Shown: positions 13,138-14,617 of the stretch, piece by piece | Layout: every line of letters begins with the position of its first letter | Position numbering within the stretch: position 1 is the stretch's first letter | Assembly (NCBI GenBank): GCA_910579585.1 | Contig: CAJTVA010000033.1 | Location: 1 to 14,617 of the forward strand | Length of the DNA: 14,617 nt | Direction: 5' to 3' | Source of the DNA: an uncultured Christensenella sp. | GTDB lineage: Bacteria > Bacillota > Clostridia > Christensenellales > Borkfalkiaceae | Made by a program: the position numbers and the translations under genes | The notes under the pieces: model-generated | Told to the model about the DNA's origin: nothing | Database searches by the model: none | Seen by the model: the letters and a program-made list of their open reading frames with translations, nothing else

Positions 13138-14601
13138 ATGTTTTTAGAAATTATCGTTTTTTTAATTAAATATTTCGCTTTCTTTTTCAGTATTTTCTAC
13201 GCTTTTAACAAGATTTCAGCCGTTAAAATTAACGCATACGTTTTATTGGATATTGCGGTTGCCTTGATTTTGTCGGTTGCGCTGTATTTCATCACGCTGT
13301 ACGTAAAAATAATTATGCAACTGTGCATACTGCTTCTCAGCACTGTTTATCTGATTATCCGTCACAGGAATTCGCTTTATAAAAACATAGCCGGAAGTAT
13401 AGTTGCTTGCGGTATATCCAGTTTTATTTTTATACTCTCAACGCTAATTTCCGTGCCCGTCAATTATTTATGTTTTGCGCTAATTAATAACGACTTGGTA
13501 CGCAACCTCAGCACCCAGATATTATACAGTCTTTTACATATCGGCGGAGTTGTGCTGTTATTCCGCATAAAGCGGTTCAAAAGCGGAGTTAACCCCGACA
13601 AGTCGGACGGAAACTTCGAAATGCTGTTACTTTGCAGCGGCGCGTGCCAGATTTTAATGACGGTTTTCTACGGGCAATCGATGAAGAGCGTCGTTCCTTT
13701 GATTGCGATTATCGGCATAATTATTTTCGGGTTGATTTTTATAGTTCGGTGGCGCACGCATATTAAATCTACTTATCAAAAACAAATTCTAAGGCGGAAT
13801 TCCGAACTTTTAGAACAGCGAATTACTTCTTACGAGGCCGAAACCGTCGAACTGAAACGACAGAACGAGGAATTGGCAAAAATCATTCACCGCGACAATA
13901 AACTTATCCCCGCTATGGCGGTTGCGGTACAGAAAATCGCTTCTAAATACGGCAGAAACGAAGAGCTCGACGGGTTGCTGGAACAACTGAAAAATCTTTC
14001 GGACGAGCGGAAAAGTCTTATCGAAAAATATCAGTCGGAAAACGAGCAGTTGCCGAAGTCGGGCGTGCTGTCGTTGGACGCAGTGCACTACTTCATTTGG
14101 TCGAAAGCCGAGAAAGTCGGGGTTGAGTGTGCTTTCGGGGTTGACGCGGCGACCGTTAAAAGTATTTCGGAAAAGGTTGTAAACCAAGTCGATTTGAACA
14201 CTTTACTCTGCGATTTGGGCGAAAACGCGGTACTCGCCGCAAAAAGCCAAGCCTACGAAAGCGGCGGAAAAATCAATATCACTTACGAAACCGACGCGGA
14301 CGGAATACCGAGTATTTCGGTTTACGACAGCGGCGCACAATTCACCGAAAACATTATTGCGGTTATCGGCAGAAAAAAGGCGACCACCCGCGCCGAAAAC
14401 GGCGGCAACGGAATAGGGCTTACGACGGTTTTCGAAACGTTGCGGAAGTACGACGCAAGTTTTACTTTGAACGAAACGCCAGACAAAGACGGGTTTACGA
14501 AACAGATTAAAATTTCTTTCGACGGCGCAAGCAAACTGGAAATTATCAGCGAGCGCGACGGCGCGAAAAAAGCGTTCAAGAAACGAACCGATATGGTATA
14601 A
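13138..14601 (+). CDS. Multi-spanning GHKL sensor histidine kinase (AgrC/HPK10-like)
   Basis: The product has 487 residues from the ATG at 13138. A TTG at 13126, 4 nt after GGGG (13118-13121), would add four residues and is the alternative start. The N-terminal 205 residues hold six or seven membrane helices (about 1-22, 32-54, 56-75, 83-110, 123-143, 160-178, 184-204). A coiled coil (about 210-247) leads to the H-box ELAKIIHRDNKLIPAM with His251. The ATPase domain has the N-box LGENAVLAA (Glu362, Asn363), D-box YDSGAQF (Asp397) and G-box GGNGIGL (422-428). The large membrane sensor without an extracellular PAS domain and the GHKL-type core recall kinases of peptide quorum-sensing systems. 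Its likely target is the Spo0A-like regulator upstream. The ligand is unknown. The stop codon lies 16 nt before the window edge. Confidence 0.88.
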   Translation: MFLEIIVFLIKYFAFFFSIFYAFNKISAVKINAYVLLDIAVALILSVALYFITLYVKIIMQLCILLLSTVYLIIRHRNSLYKNIAGSIVACGISSFIFILSTLISVPVNYLCFALINNDLVRNLSTQILYSLLHIGGVVLLFRIKRFKSGVNPDKSDGNFEMLLLCSGACQILMTVFYGQSMKSVVPLIAIIGIIIFGLIFIVRWRTHIKSTYQKQILRRNSELLEQRITSYEAETVELKRQNEELAKIIHRDNKLIPAMAVAVQKIASKYGRNEELDGLLEQLKNLSDERKSLIEKYQSENEQLPKSGVLSLDAVHYFIWSKAEKVGVECAFGVDAATVKSISEKVVNQVDLNTLLCDLGENAVLAAKSQAYESGGKINITYETDADGIPSISVYDSGAQFTENIIAVIGRKKATTRAENGGNGIGLTTVFETLRKYDASFTLNETPDKDGFTKQIKISFDGASKLEIISERDGAKKAFKKRTDMV

Positions 14602-14617
14602 AAAAAGTTTAAAGAAA

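Noticed and set aside
1..14617. CRISPR arrays, tRNA or rRNA genes, insertion sequences
   Set aside because: No regularly spaced repeats, cloverleaf or rRNA-like stretches, transposase motifs or terminal inverted repeats were seen on either strand by reading.

Overview
The window looks like a chromosomal segment of a Gram-positive member of the Clostridia, probably an uncultured gut or rumen lineage. The reasons are strong AGGAGG-type ribosome binding sites, lipoproteins with short Lys-rich signal peptides ending in (L/F)-A-A-C, bacterial Ig-like (Big_2) domains, a Spo0A-type response regulator and a GHKL sensor kinase. Taxonomy finer than class is inference only.

Region 1 (1-1200) is AT-rich and accessory-like. 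A truncated SLOG-family gene (minus strand) and a tandem-HTH repressor gene (plus strand) diverge from a short intergenic space that holds a 15-bp-arm inverted repeat. Downstream of the repressor, on the minus strand, is the strongest unexplained signal of the window: a near-consensus promoter, a 16-bp long-range helix starting at the predicted transcript 5' end, a two-hairpin core closed by a 6-bp stem, and an intrinsic terminator. Together these predict a structured RNA of about 170 nt.

Region 2 (1163-11700, all minus strand) is a surface glycan-degradation locus, most likely for beta-1,3- or mixed-linkage beta-glucan. In transcription order it encodes a right-handed beta-helix lipoprotein (GH55-like or pectate-lyase-3-like), a GH16 laminarinase-type lipoprotein with two Big_2 domains, a lipoprotein with two Big_2 domains and two carbohydrate-binding-like modules, a membrane-anchored GH3 beta-glucosidase with permuted domain order, and a second Big_2/binding-module lipoprotein translationally coupled to the GH3. 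The lipoproteins would hold and cut polymer at the cell surface, and the GH3 would split the resulting oligosaccharides next to the membrane. The beta-helix gene and the GH16 gene each have their own promoter. The GH16 leader holds three tandem hairpins, one of them a 24-bp perfect palindrome. A strong hairpin between the first binding lipoprotein and the GH3 probably reduces downstream expression. No transporter or dedicated regulator for the sugar lies inside the window.

Region 3 (11719-14617) starts with a bidirectional terminator and a small conserved-looking protein gene (minus strand) whose start codon lies inside a 17-bp palindrome. On the plus strand follow a response regulator with a Spo0A-type DNA-binding domain and a multi-spanning GHKL (AgrC/HPK10-like) histidine kinase, which form a plausible two-component pair. 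Between them, on the minus strand, is a possible 17-codon peptide gene preceded by an unusually strong Shine-Dalgarno sequence.
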